From Paenibacillus zeirhizosphaerae (GTDB lineage Bacteria > Bacillota > Bacilli > Paenibacillales > Paenibacillaceae), in the NCBI RefSeq assembly GCF_030705605.1, contig NZ_JAPCKK010000006.1, forward strand, positions 124,001 through 188,000: a stretch of DNA of 64,000 bases, written 5' to 3'. The notes beneath the pieces are model-generated. The model was given only the letters and a program-made list of their open reading frames with translations. It was not told where the DNA came from and searched no databases. Below are positions 1 through 7,424 of this stretch, piece after piece. The position numbers and the translations under genes were made by a program. Position 1 is the stretch's first letter, and each line of letters opens with the position of its first letter.

Positions 1-13
1 TAATAAGAAGCGC

Positions 14-52
14 TTGACAGCCCTGCTACTCGGTGTTACAATGTACATGTAA
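14..52 (+). promoter_or_regulatory. Promoter and overlapping dyad for the padR operon
   Basis: A near-consensus sigma-A promoter is visible: TTGACA at 14-19, a 17-bp spacer, and TACAAT at 37-42. A dyad TTACAATGTACATGTAA (36-52) overlaps the -10 element and contains the ATGTACAT core typical of PadR-family operators, so autorepression by the PadR protein encoded downstream is likely. The promoter elements are seen directly; the assignment of the binding protein is inference. Confidence 0.7.
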
Positions 53-59
53 TAAGCAA

Positions 60-94
60 TACTGAATAGTGTGATTCCCCAATGCTATTCAGTA
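60..94 (+). promoter_or_regulatory. Inverted repeat in padR leader
   Basis: TACTGAATAG (60-69) and CTATTCAGTA (85-94) are perfect inverted 10-bp arms around a 15-base loop. The arms sit in the transcribed leader, and a closely related pair recurs upstream of the ABC exporter at 943-989. It could be an RNA hairpin or a second protein site. Confidence 0.6.
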
Positions 95-148
95 AAAATC
101 CCCCTTAGTACTAGGTTGTACTGAATATAAATCAGACAAAATAGGGGA

Positions 149-212
149 GGCTCTGAACGTGGAAAAGTTAACCGAAATGAGGCTCTGAACATGGAAAATT
201 TAACTGAAATGC
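149..212 (+). repeat. 32-bp imperfect tandem duplication covering the padR start
   Basis: Positions 149-180 and 181-212 match at 28 of 32 bases. Each copy carries the sequence GGCTCTGAAC followed by a start codon (GTG at 159, ATG at 191) and the same first codons. The first copy has the stronger ribosome binding site (GGGGAGG at 144-150) but, because 32 is not a multiple of three, it now encodes only a 9-residue peptide that stops at 186-188, two bases before the padR ATG. Confidence 0.85.
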
Positions 213-511
213 TGAAGGGTTCGCTGGAAGGCTGCGTGCTGGAGATTATCAGCCGCCATGAAACCTATGGCTACGAGATTACCCGCCGCCTGAACGAGCT
301 TGGGTTTACGGAAGTTGTGGAAGGGACGGTCTACACTATTCTCGTGCGATTAGAGAAGAAAAACCTTGTGAACATAGAAAAGAAACCGTCAGATATGGGG
401 CCGCCCCGCAAGTTCTACTCACTGAATGAGGCTGGCCGCCAGGAACTTGAATTGTTTTGGAAAAAGTGGGATTTTGTATCATCAAAAATCAACGTCTTGA
501 AGTCGGTCTAG
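191..511 (+). CDS. PadR family transcriptional regulator
   Basis: A 106-residue protein consisting almost entirely of the PadR winged helix domain: recognition helix region around the motif YGYEITRRLNE, then the wing EGTVYTILVRLEKKNLV, which is the PadR signature. Members repress multidrug or phenolic-acid response genes and are released by ligand binding. It starts an operon with a DUF1048 protein and lies just upstream of a DrrAB-type exporter, the usual neighbourhood for this class. The ATG at 191 has only a weak ribosome binding site of its own and probably depends on translational coupling to the tiny upstream reading frame 159-188. The short C-terminus makes it an s-PadR (subfamily 2) type protein. 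Confidence 0.92.
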   Translation: MENLTEMLKGSLEGCVLEIISRHETYGYEITRRLNELGFTEVVEGTVYTILVRLEKKNLVNIEKKPSDMGPPRKFYSLNEAGRQELELFWKKWDFVSSKINVLKSV

Positions 512-582
512 CTTCATAAGATATTCTGTCCGATATTTTCGTAGTGTCTTGTTCGGCTTTATAAAAAAGGAGGAAGAATAAC

Positions 583-924
583 ATGATGGAAATGTTCAAA
601 AAAATGATTGGTGATAAAAAAGAATACAAGATGATGATGGCACGGGTTGAAGCTCTGCCAGAGGACTACCAGTTTGTATTTAAGAAAATTCAAAACTACA
701 TGTGGAATTTCTCAGCGGGTGGCGGGATGGATATGCTGCACATACAGTATGAATTAATCGAGTTGTTCGAGGCCGGTGCGGCGGAAGGCAGGCAAGTGCT
801 GGAAATCACTGGGGACGATGTGGCGTCCTTTGCCGACGAGCTAGTGGCAAACGCTAAAACCTATGTCGCCAAGTACCGTGAAGATTTGAATCAGAGTATC
901 ATGAAGCGACTGGGAAAAAAATAA
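583..924 (+). CDS. DUF1048 family protein
   Basis: A 113-residue protein of the DUF1048 family, recognised by its length, lysine-rich N-terminus, the run LPEDYQFVFKKIQNYMW and the C-terminal helix that follows GDDVASFADELV. Proteins of this family are small, all-helical, cytosolic and nearly always encoded between a PadR regulator and an ABC exporter, but no biochemical role is established. AAAGGAGG at 568-575 precedes an ATGATG pair, so the start is 583 or 586. It sits 71 bp after padR without a visible terminator and so probably shares its transcript. Confidence 0.85.
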   Translation: MMEMFKKMIGDKKEYKMMMARVEALPEDYQFVFKKIQNYMWNFSAGGGMDMLHIQYELIELFEAGAAEGRQVLEITGDDVASFADELVANAKTYVAKYREDLNQSIMKRLGKK

Positions 925-942
925 ATTCAAAAGATCATACCG

Positions 943-1140
943 ACTGAATAGCTGGTTACAAATGTGAATGACCACCGTCGCTATTCAGTTTATTTTCAGC
1001 CTAGTAATAAGTCATACGTATTATCAGTCAGACTCAATAGAGGAGTATAGGCAATCTAGCTTCGCAAGGCGTCTCGCAAGAAAAACTTCCGCTAAACGCG
1101 GTCTGGCTTCTGTGAATGTACGTCAATAGACGTTTTTCTT
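943..1140 (+). promoter_or_regulatory. Leader of the ABC exporter with repeated dyad and hairpin
   Basis: This 236-bp gap repeats the layout of the padR leader: ACTGAATAGC (943-952) and GCTATTCAGT (980-989), then a related stretch ending in AATAGAGG. Further down, ACGTC-AATA-GACGT (1120-1133) followed by TTTTCTT forms a small terminator-like hairpin just before the ribosome binding site. An earlier CGTCT (1070-1074) could pair with AGACG (1128-1132) instead, so a conditional terminator is possible. No coding region is evident. Confidence 0.5.
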
Positions 1141-1160
1141 ATAAAGGAGGAAAAAAAAGT

Positions 1161-1922
1161 ATGAGCAATGCAGCGATTTCTGTAAAAGGGTTGAAAAAAT
1201 CTTTTAAAGACAAGGAAGTCTTAAAAGGGGTGGATTTTGAGGTGCGGCGTGGCGAAATTTTCGCACTGCTGGGCTCCAATGGAGCGGGCAAGACGACGAC
1301 GGTCAATATCCTCTCGACGCTGATGAAGCCCGATGGCGGCGAAGTGAGTATTTGCGGCTTTGACGTCCAGCGCCAACCGGATCATGTTCGCCAGAACATC
1401 AGCCTGACAGGGCAGTTCGCAGCATTAGACGGGATGCTCACCGGGCGGGAAAACCTGATCATGATCGCCAAGCTGCGGGGAGTTTCCAATCCCGCTCAAG
1501 TTGCTGATAATCTGCTTGCAAGATTCAGCCTGACCGATGCGGCCAACCGCCGGGCGGATAAGTATTCCGGCGGGATGAAGCGCCGGCTTGACATCGCCAT
1601 GAGCCTGATCGGGACACCAGCAGTCATTTTTCTCGACGAACCGACGACAGGGCTTGACCCTGAAGCGCGGCTTGAAGTCTGGGATACCGTCAAGGAGCTT
1701 GCCGGCGGAGGCACGACCATCTTGCTGACGACTCAGTATCTGGAGGAGGCCGAACAACTGGCGGACCGTATCGCCATCCTGCATGGCGGAAAAATCATCA
1801 CGACCGGTACCCTTACCGAGCTCAAAGAGATGTTCCCGCCAGCGAAAGTGGAGTACATCGAGAAGCAGCCGACATTGGAGGAAATTTTCCTCGCGATCAT
1901 CGGCAAAAAGGAGGAGATGTAA
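1161..1922 (+). CDS. DrrA-type ABC transporter ATP-binding protein
   Basis: A 253-residue ATPase of the daunorubicin-resistance (DrrA) class that would energise drug or lipid export through the permease encoded next. Visible are Walker A GSNGAGKT (residues 38-45), the signature YSGGMKRRLD, Walker B VIFLDEP with TTGLDPEAR, and the H-loop region as TTQYLEEAEQLADR, the Q for H substitution being common in this class. The start at 1161 is chosen because AAAGGAGG at 1143-1150 lies correctly before it; an upstream in-frame ATG at 1116 would place the ribosome binding site inside the gene. The C-terminus is shorter than in classic DrrA. Its stop codon abuts the permease ATG. Confidence 0.93.
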   Translation: MSNAAISVKGLKKSFKDKEVLKGVDFEVRRGEIFALLGSNGAGKTTTVNILSTLMKPDGGEVSICGFDVQRQPDHVRQNISLTGQFAALDGMLTGRENLIMIAKLRGVSNPAQVADNLLARFSLTDAANRRADKYSGGMKRRLDIAMSLIGTPAVIFLDEPTTGLDPEARLEVWDTVKELAGGGTTILLTTQYLEEAEQLADRIAILHGGKIITTGTLTELKEMFPPAKVEYIEKQPTLEEIFLAIIGKKEEM

Positions 1923-2672
1923 ATGAAAAGCAAAACAGGAGTATTGCTAGGGCGTTTAATGCGCAACATTATGCGCAGCCCGGATACGATTATCACGGTG
2001 GCGATTACGCCGATTATGATGATGCTGCTGTTTGTCTACGTATTTGGCGGAGCCATAGAGACAGGCACGGACAACTATGTCAATTATTTATTGCCGGGAA
2101 TCTTGCTGATGGCTATCGCATCCGGCGTCGCATACACTTCCGTGCGGTTGTTTACGGATGTAAAGAGCGGGCTGATGGCACGTTTCATTACCATGCCCAT
2201 CAAGCGCTCGTCGGTATTGTGGGCTCACGTGCTGACCTCGCTTGTTTCCAATGCGCTTACTCTCGTGGTGGTTGTCCTCGTCGCGCTCTTGATCGGCTTC
2301 CGTTCCAGTGCTGGTCTCCTGGATTGGCTCGCGGTAGCTGGGATACTCGGGCTGTTTACACTGGCGCTGACATGGCTGGCGGTCATTCCCGGCTTGACAG
2401 CCGGGTCTATGGAAGGGGCGACAGCCTACTCGTACCCGCTGATTTTCCTGCCGTTTATCAGCTCGGCCTTTGTCCCCACGGAAACCATGCCTAAAATTGT
2501 CCGTGCGTTCGCTGAAAACCAGCCCGTAACTTCCATCGTGAATGCGATTCGTGCTCTCTTGTATGAAGGGTCTGTTGGCAACGAGATCTGGATCGCGCTT
2601 GCCTGGTGTGTCGGTATCATGGTCATCGCTTACTTCTTCGCCAATAAACAATTTAAACGCCAGCTAGGGTAA
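1923..2672 (+). CDS. DrrB-type ABC-2 exporter permease
   Basis: A 249-residue membrane protein with about six hydrophobic segments and the ABC-2 signature region (GLTAGSMEGATAYSYPLIFLPFISSAFVPTETMP). It starts directly after the ATPase stop codon, so the two are translationally coupled and should form a homodimeric or paired exporter in the cytoplasmic membrane. Together with the upstream PadR regulator this predicts inducible efflux of a hydrophobic antibiotic-like compound; the substrate cannot be told from the sequence. Confidence 0.92.
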   Translation: MKSKTGVLLGRLMRNIMRSPDTIITVAITPIMMMLLFVYVFGGAIETGTDNYVNYLLPGILLMAIASGVAYTSVRLFTDVKSGLMARFITMPIKRSSVLWAHVLTSLVSNALTLVVVVLVALLIGFRSSAGLLDWLAVAGILGLFTLALTWLAVIPGLTAGSMEGATAYSYPLIFLPFISSAFVPTETMPKIVRAFAENQPVTSIVNAIRALLYEGSVGNEIWIALAWCVGIMVIAYFFANKQFKRQLG

Positions 2673-2734
2673 GTACACTATCTTGTAGTTTGAAACAATG
2701 AGGCTGATAAAAAAAGTGAAGAGAGGGAAAACAA

Positions 2735-3976
2735 ATGAAAAAGATGATGGAACAAAGCAACAGCGGCTTCTCCGAAGCAGGACTGCGCAAACTGCGTGAG
2801 GTGCTGACACGGCATGTCGAGTCCGGGAGGATTCCTGGGCTCGTCGCCCTAGTCAGCCGGCACGGTGAGACACACGTCGAAGCGATCGGCACGATGCGCC
2901 ATGACGGTGGCGAGCCGATGCGCCGGGACACGATCTTTCGGATGGCCTCGACGTCCAAGCCGGTCGCGGTCGCGGCGGCGATGGTCCTGCTCGACGAATG
3001 TAGGCTCCGGCTGGATGACCCGGTGCAGGAGTGGTTGCCCGAACTCGCCGACCGGCAGGTGCTGAGACAGGCCGACGGCCCGCTGGACGATACCGTGCCG
3101 GCGCGGCGGCCGATCACTGTGCGGGACCTGCTGACCTCCACGCTCGGGCTCGGACTGGACACGACGGCACCAGGTTCGCCGATGATGCAAAAGATCTTCG
3201 AGCAGGGGCTCTACGCCCAGGGAGAGCTGGCGGCGCCAAATCCGGATGAGTGGATGCGCCGCCTGGGTACTCTCCCCCTGATGTACCAGCCTGGAGAGCG
3301 GTGGCTGTACAACATCGGCGACGACGTGCTTGGCGTGCTCGTCGCCAGGGTCACCGGCAAGTCGTTCGAGACGTTTCTGCGGGAACGCATCTTCGATCCG
3401 CTGGGCATGAAGGACACTGGCTTCCACGTGCCCGCCGCCAAGATCGATCGGCTGCCGCCCCTCTACGCCCCCGATCCACAGACCGGGGAGTTCAACGTGT
3501 GGGATGAGGCCGCAAGCGGACGGCACAGCGAACCTCCGGCGTTCCAGTCAGGCGGCGGCGGACTTTCCTCCACCGTCGACGACTACCACGCTTACTTCCG
3601 GATGCTGCTGAATCACGGAATGCATGGGACTGAGCGAATCCTGTCCCGGGCCGCCGTCGAACTGATGACCACCAACCGCCTTACGCCCGGGCAACAAGCC
3701 GCCCGAGACGCTTGGGCCCGCAACATCGTCCATTTGGCGTACGGCACTGGGCAGCACGGCGGCTGGGGCTTCGGGATGGCGGTGCGTACTTATCGTGGTG
3801 ACTACGCGCCCATCGGCCAGTTCGGCTGGGACGGTGGAGCCGGCACCTCGACCTACGCCGACCCGGACAAACAGCTCATCGGAATCCTGCTCACCCAGGT
3901 CGGGATGTCCACTGCGGATTCGGCGCGAGTGATCCACGACTTCTGGACCACGGTTTACCAAGCAATCGAAGACTGA
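2735..3976 (+). CDS. Serine hydrolase of the class C beta-lactamase fold
   Basis: A 413-residue protein of the beta-lactamase/esterase EstB family. The nucleophile motif S-x-x-K is S72-T-S-K75 in FRMASTSKPVAV; a tyrosine motif follows in RWLYNIGDDVLG, and the third motif region is FGWDGGAGTSTYADPD near the C-terminus. No signal peptide is present, so it is likely cytosolic and more likely an esterase or peptidase than a true beta-lactamase. From about 2800 onward the gene is far richer in G+C than its neighbours, with G or C in most third positions and frequent CGG, GTC and CTG codons, while the first 20 codons and the ribosome binding site look native. This points to acquisition from an actinomycete-like donor. 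Confidence 0.85.
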   Translation: MKKMMEQSNSGFSEAGLRKLREVLTRHVESGRIPGLVALVSRHGETHVEAIGTMRHDGGEPMRRDTIFRMASTSKPVAVAAAMVLLDECRLRLDDPVQEWLPELADRQVLRQADGPLDDTVPARRPITVRDLLTSTLGLGLDTTAPGSPMMQKIFEQGLYAQGELAAPNPDEWMRRLGTLPLMYQPGERWLYNIGDDVLGVLVARVTGKSFETFLRERIFDPLGMKDTGFHVPAAKIDRLPPLYAPDPQTGEFNVWDEAASGRHSEPPAFQSGGGGLSSTVDDYHAYFRMLLNHGMHGTERILSRAAVELMTTNRLTPGQQAARDAWARNIVHLAYGTGQHGGWGFGMAVRTYRGDYAPIGQFGWDGGAGTSTYADPDKQLIGILLTQVGMSTADSARVIHDFWTTVYQAIED

Positions 3977-4008
3977 CACCGTGTGATTTCTTCCTTTCCT
4001 GTGTACAA

Positions 4009-4045
4009 AACAGACCGATTCGAAATAGATATCGGTCTGTTTTTG
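4009..4045 (+). terminator. Terminator after serine hydrolase
   Basis: CAGACCGAT (4011-4019) and ATCGGTCTG (4031-4039) form a stem followed by TTTTTTG. Confidence 0.85.
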
Positions 4046-4060
4046 TATGAGAAATTTATC

Positions 4061-4090
4061 TTGACCAGAAATAGTTCGAGGTCGTATTAT
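4061..4090 (+). promoter_or_regulatory. Promoter and MarR-type operator, copy 1
   Basis: TTGACC (4061-4066) and TATTAT (4085-4090) are spaced by 18 bp. The 20-bp near-palindrome ATAGTTCGAGGTCGTATTAT (4071-4090) fills the spacer and -10. It matches the element at 4646-4665 at 18 of 20 bases, so both are probably bound by the MarR protein encoded at 4124. Confidence 0.75.
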
Positions 4091-4123
4091 AAGATGGCGA
4101 ATATTTTTGGAGGGAGTGTGGAA

Positions 4124-4627
4124 ATGGGCTTTTTCAGCGAGGATGAAAGGAAGGTGCGAATGCGGAAGCTTTCGGAGCTTTTTCCGCAATTAGAACTGGA
4201 TTCTCTTCGAACCTTGATTACTTTCCTGCACACGTCTCATGAAGTGTATAATGCCATAAGCGGCAAATTGTCCGGGTACGGCCTTTCGGTTGGGAAGTTG
4301 AAGATTGTGATGCCTTTGTTCGTGCATGCCTGCTCCTTGACCCCATCTGAGCTGGCTCATTACTCGGGAGTGACGCGTTCCACTATGACCAGCATGATTG
4401 ACGGTCTTGAGCGTGACGGGATCATAAAACGTGCAAGCCTGGATGACCGCAGAATGACAGCCATTCACCTGACCGAGAAAGGCAGAGAGATCATGAATGC
4501 CACGCTGCCTGAGTATGCTGTGTCTATTTCAGATATGATGCGGGACTTTACAGCGGAAGATCATGAGCTGTTCATTGGACTTTTGCAAAAGCTTACCAGC
4601 GGATTAGAGCGGTTCAAAGATAGTTGA
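4124..4627 (+). CDS. MarR family transcriptional regulator
   Basis: A 167-residue MarR-type winged helix protein. The helix-turn-helix and wing are seen in LTPSELAHYSGVTRSTMTSMIDGLERDGIIKR followed by DDRRMTAIHLTEKG, the hallmark DxR-R of the MarR wing. The start at 4124 is preferred because GGAGGG lies just before it and because an earlier in-frame start at 3983 would run through the terminator and promoter. It begins an apparent operon with an HlyD-like protein and ABC-2 permease, and identical operator-like palindromes flank it on both sides, implying control of itself and of the exporter. Confidence 0.9.
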   Translation: MGFFSEDERKVRMRKLSELFPQLELDSLRTLITFLHTSHEVYNAISGKLSGYGLSVGKLKIVMPLFVHACSLTPSELAHYSGVTRSTMTSMIDGLERDGIIKRASLDDRRMTAIHLTEKGREIMNATLPEYAVSISDMMRDFTAEDHELFIGLLQKLTSGLERFKDS

Positions 4628-4645
4628 ACGGCTTCTTTCCTTCCA

Positions 4646-4665
4646 ATAGTTCGACGTCGTACTAT
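4646..4665 (+). promoter_or_regulatory. MarR-type operator, copy 2
   Basis: ATAGTTCGACGTCGTACTAT is a palindrome with one mismatched pair (T/A at matching arm positions) and nearly duplicates the element at 4071-4090. It overlaps a possible -10 TACTAT and lies 37 bp before the HlyD-family start. Confidence 0.75.
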
Positions 4666-4701
4666 ATGTGGGCGTACAACCATTTTAAAAGGAGAATTGA
4701 T

Positions 4702-6051
4702 ATGTTGAAGAAGGTTATCCCTTATCTTCTGCTGGTTATTGCCCTGGGCACCGGCGGAATATTAATGGCTATGAGCGGCAAGGATGCAGTATCTATGGCT
4801 GCACGGGAGAAAGACACGCTGCTCGCCGCAGATACGGTGAACGCTTCTTTTCAGGGCGTCGGAGGCAAGGTTAGCTCCATCAACGTCAAGGAAGAGCAGC
4901 AGGTCAAAAAGGGAGACGTGCTCATGACCCTGGATCCTGTGGATAAGGATCTTGAAATTGAGAAACTGAAATCGCAAATTGCCCAGATGGACGTGCAAAT
5001 TGCTCAAGCCAAGGATTCGCTGGACATCCAGGCAGATAAGATCACAGAGTCGGAAAAGCAGGCGCAGCTCGATATTCAGGCTGCGCAGACTGCCGAAAGC
5101 AAGGTAAAGAAAGGGGCACGGGCTGAGGATATTCAGCAGCAGCAACTGGCGATTGCTTCTGCAAAGCAATCCGCAGAGAACGCTTTGACGGCTGTTGAGA
5201 CAGCCAAGCAAAACGTGGGAATTGCCAAGAAGGCGGTAACTACGCGTCAGAAGGCACTCGAATTGGCCCGTGAAAATTACACCCGAATTAAAGCCTTGAA
5301 GGACAGCGGTATTTCCACTCAAGCCGAGCTGGATAAAGCACAAAATGATCTTGATTCCGCAGAAATTGCTTTTGAAACGGCGCAGGATCAAGTCGATATC
5401 GCAAAACAGTCGGTGATTACGGCTTCCAACCAAGCGGACATCGCCAGAAATGCGGTTGCACAGCAGCAGACGGCTTTGGAGAAAATGCTGGCCGGGGCTA
5501 CAGCCGAAGAACGTGAGCAAGCCCGCGTTCAGACCGAAAAAGCGAAGGAAGCGTTGACCCAGACGTCCCAATCCAGAGAAGAGGTTGAGAACGGCGAATA
5601 CAATGTTAATCTGCTGACCAAACAGAAGGAGGCCCTGCAGGTTCAACTTAAAGCATTGCAGTTGCAGCGTGACCGCACCGTATTGAAGTCCCCTGTAGAC
5701 GGCAAGGTGACACGCGTTGTTCCCAAGCTTGGGGAAAATGTATCCGCAGGTGCTACGGTCATTATGATCGAAACGGACGATTTGTACTATGATCTGTATG
5801 TGGGGGAAGAGGCTGTTGCCAAGTTCCTGGCTGGGTCCAAGGTAAATTCCCGTATTGTGGCCTTGAACCGGGATGTTGAGGGTGAAGTAGAGTACGTAAC
5901 TTCCGCCCCGCAATATACCAATATGAGAATGAGCCGTGATAAAGGACAATCGGATATCAGCTCATTTCAAGTCCGTGTCCGGGTGCCGCGCACAGAAGGG
6001 CTGCTTCCTGGAATGACGGTGGAGGTACAAACGGATGAAAGCACTGATTGA
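4702..6051 (+). CDS. HlyD-family membrane fusion protein
   Basis: A 449-residue periplasmic-adaptor-type (membrane fusion) protein: one N-terminal membrane anchor (about residues 4-22), an N-terminal lipoyl half (FQGVGGKVSSINVKEEQQVKKGDVLMTLDP), a very long alanine- and glutamine-rich coiled coil (about residues 75-330), and the second lipoyl half (RTVLKSPVDGKVTRVVPKLGENVSAG) followed by a beta-barrel domain. In Gram-positive bacteria such proteins connect a permease to the cell envelope. The start at 4702 is preceded by AAAAGGAGA; the in-frame start at 4624 would overlap the operator. It overlaps the permease gene by 17 bp. Confidence 0.88.
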   Translation: MLKKVIPYLLLVIALGTGGILMAMSGKDAVSMAAREKDTLLAADTVNASFQGVGGKVSSINVKEEQQVKKGDVLMTLDPVDKDLEIEKLKSQIAQMDVQIAQAKDSLDIQADKITESEKQAQLDIQAAQTAESKVKKGARAEDIQQQQLAIASAKQSAENALTAVETAKQNVGIAKKAVTTRQKALELARENYTRIKALKDSGISTQAELDKAQNDLDSAEIAFETAQDQVDIAKQSVITASNQADIARNAVAQQQTALEKMLAGATAEEREQARVQTEKAKEALTQTSQSREEVENGEYNVNLLTKQKEALQVQLKALQLQRDRTVLKSPVDGKVTRVVPKLGENVSAGATVIMIETDDLYYDLYVGEEAVAKFLAGSKVNSRIVALNRDVEGEVEYVTSAPQYTNMRMSRDKGQSDISSFQVRVRVPRTEGLLPGMTVEVQTDESTD

Positions 6052-7219
6052 TGAATGGAAGCATATGATCAGCGGCAAGACCGTTTTTATCCTGCTGCTT
6101 GCACCGATTATCGTTTCAGTGGTCTTCGGTTATGTCTTTAAGAACAACCAAATCAATGAAGCGCCGGTGGCGATTATCGATCAAGATCACAGCTCCTATA
6201 GCAGCCAGTTGATTAACAAGTTGGACGCCTCTCAATATGTGAATGTAAAAAGCGTATACGAGAATAACGTTGATCCGAATATGCTGCTGTATAATGAAAA
6301 ATATTTCGCAGTGATCTATCTTCCTTCCGGCATGGAAGCAAACAGAATGCAGGGGAAACAAAGCAATATCGGTTTCTATGTGGATAATACGGTTTCACAA
6401 GCTACAGGAAATTTGCGGACCGGCGTTACGGAAGTGATCACGGCTGAAAATGCCACGTTAGCCGCTGGGAGTCTGAAAGCATCTGGCCTGACCGACGGTC
6501 AGATCTCGGGCATGACCTCCAATATGGTGGTCCAGCAACGACTGTTGTATAATCCGACTAATAGCACCATGATGAGCTCTGTCTTGGGATTTGTGAATAC
6601 GGTCATGTTGTCCCTGATCGCTGGTGCCGCGTTGTCTATCATTCCCCGTCTTCGGGTTGAAGGACGGCTGCAAGAGGAAATGCAGAATCCCATGGGAATT
6701 CTGCTGCGAGTACTGCCGTATGCTTTGGTCGGATGCATCTCTTTCTTTCTGTCCATCGGACTGCTTAAGCAGGTTGGCGGACTCAGGTTTGAAGCAGGGA
6801 TGCTGCAAATGTTAATTCCATTTATGCTGTATACGACAACGCTTAGTTTGTTCGCTATGGTGATCGGCTGGACGGCTCCCAATCCGGATAAAGCTTCCGG
6901 CAGAATCATGCTGCTGATGATGCCTTCCTTCCTGCTGAGCGGTGCCCAACTGCCGGTCGCCATGCTTCCTGGCCCGCTGCAGGTTGTCGGCCACATTCTG
7001 CCCTTGACCTGGCATTTCAAGTTTCTGCGTGGTATGGGATTCAGAGGCGGCGAGCTGCGCTACTTTATTCCGGAGCTGGGGGGCATCCTCATATTAATGA
7101 GCGTCTTTGCGGCAATCATCTTCATATTAATGGTTATCGAAAAAAGAAAGCTGAGCAAAATGGAAGCGAAAGAGGCAGAGGTACCTGTACCTCAGCAGCA
7201 GACGTTGGCTCATTCGTGA
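6035..7219 (+). CDS. ABC-2 type permease (YhgE/YbhR-like)
   Basis: A 394-residue ABC-2 family transport protein: N-terminal membrane segment (LLLAPIIVSVVFGYVF), a long extracellular domain (about residues 35-175) with the typical APVAIIDQDHSSYS opening, and five further membrane segments in the C-terminal half ending with a charged tail. It is co-translated with the HlyD-like protein upstream. Exporters of this type usually have a dedicated ATPase in the same operon; none is present here, the next genes being the desaturase and its regulators. Either an ATPase is supplied from elsewhere or the pair works without one. Confidence 0.85.
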   Translation: MKALIDEWKHMISGKTVFILLLAPIIVSVVFGYVFKNNQINEAPVAIIDQDHSSYSSQLINKLDASQYVNVKSVYENNVDPNMLLYNEKYFAVIYLPSGMEANRMQGKQSNIGFYVDNTVSQATGNLRTGVTEVITAENATLAAGSLKASGLTDGQISGMTSNMVVQQRLLYNPTNSTMMSSVLGFVNTVMLSLIAGAALSIIPRLRVEGRLQEEMQNPMGILLRVLPYALVGCISFFLSIGLLKQVGGLRFEAGMLQMLIPFMLYTTTLSLFAMVIGWTAPNPDKASGRIMLLMMPSFLLSGAQLPVAMLPGPLQVVGHILPLTWHFKFLRGMGFRGGELRYFIPELGGILILMSVFAAIIFILMVIEKRKLSKMEAKEAEVPVPQQQTLAHS

Positions 7220-7224
7220 AGAAG

Positions 7225-7262
7225 ACGGCAGGTCAAGGAGAGATTCCTTGCCTGCCGTTTTG
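7225..7262 (+). terminator. Terminator after ABC-2 permease
   Basis: ACGGCAGG and CCTGCCGT pair, with the inner AAGG/CCTT extending the stem, and TTTT follows at 7258. Confidence 0.85.
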
Positions 7263-7282
7263 GTTTGTATAACCGTTCATCA

Positions 7283-7349
7283 TATGACATTTGTCATACT
7301 CCTGTATTGACGTTTGCGACTACCCCTGCCGGATGCTTTTATCTATGAT
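7283..7349 (+). promoter_or_regulatory. DesR-type activator sites and des promoter
   Basis: TATGACA-TT-TGTCATA (7283-7298) is a perfect palindrome. A weaker relative, ATTGACGTTTGCGACT (7306-7321), follows 23 bp later. A -10 element TATGAT (7344-7349) has no good -35 in front of it. If transcription starts near 7356 the two sites are centred about -65 and -42, which fits activation by phosphorylated DesR as known for the Bacillus subtilis des gene. Site positions are seen; the protein assignment is inference from the neighbouring desKR. Confidence 0.7.
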
Positions 7350-7424
7350 GGTTACAGAGAGCATAGAGTGCATCCGATTGTTTGAAACGGCAGCACTTGC
7401 GTCAATATGGAGGAGGAACAACAT

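Noticed and set aside
4762..5949. 395-codon open frame on the minus strand
   Set aside because: It lies wholly opposite the HlyD-family gene, has a composition (Leu, Cys, Arg rich) typical of antisense of a coiled-coil gene, and has no ribosome binding site.
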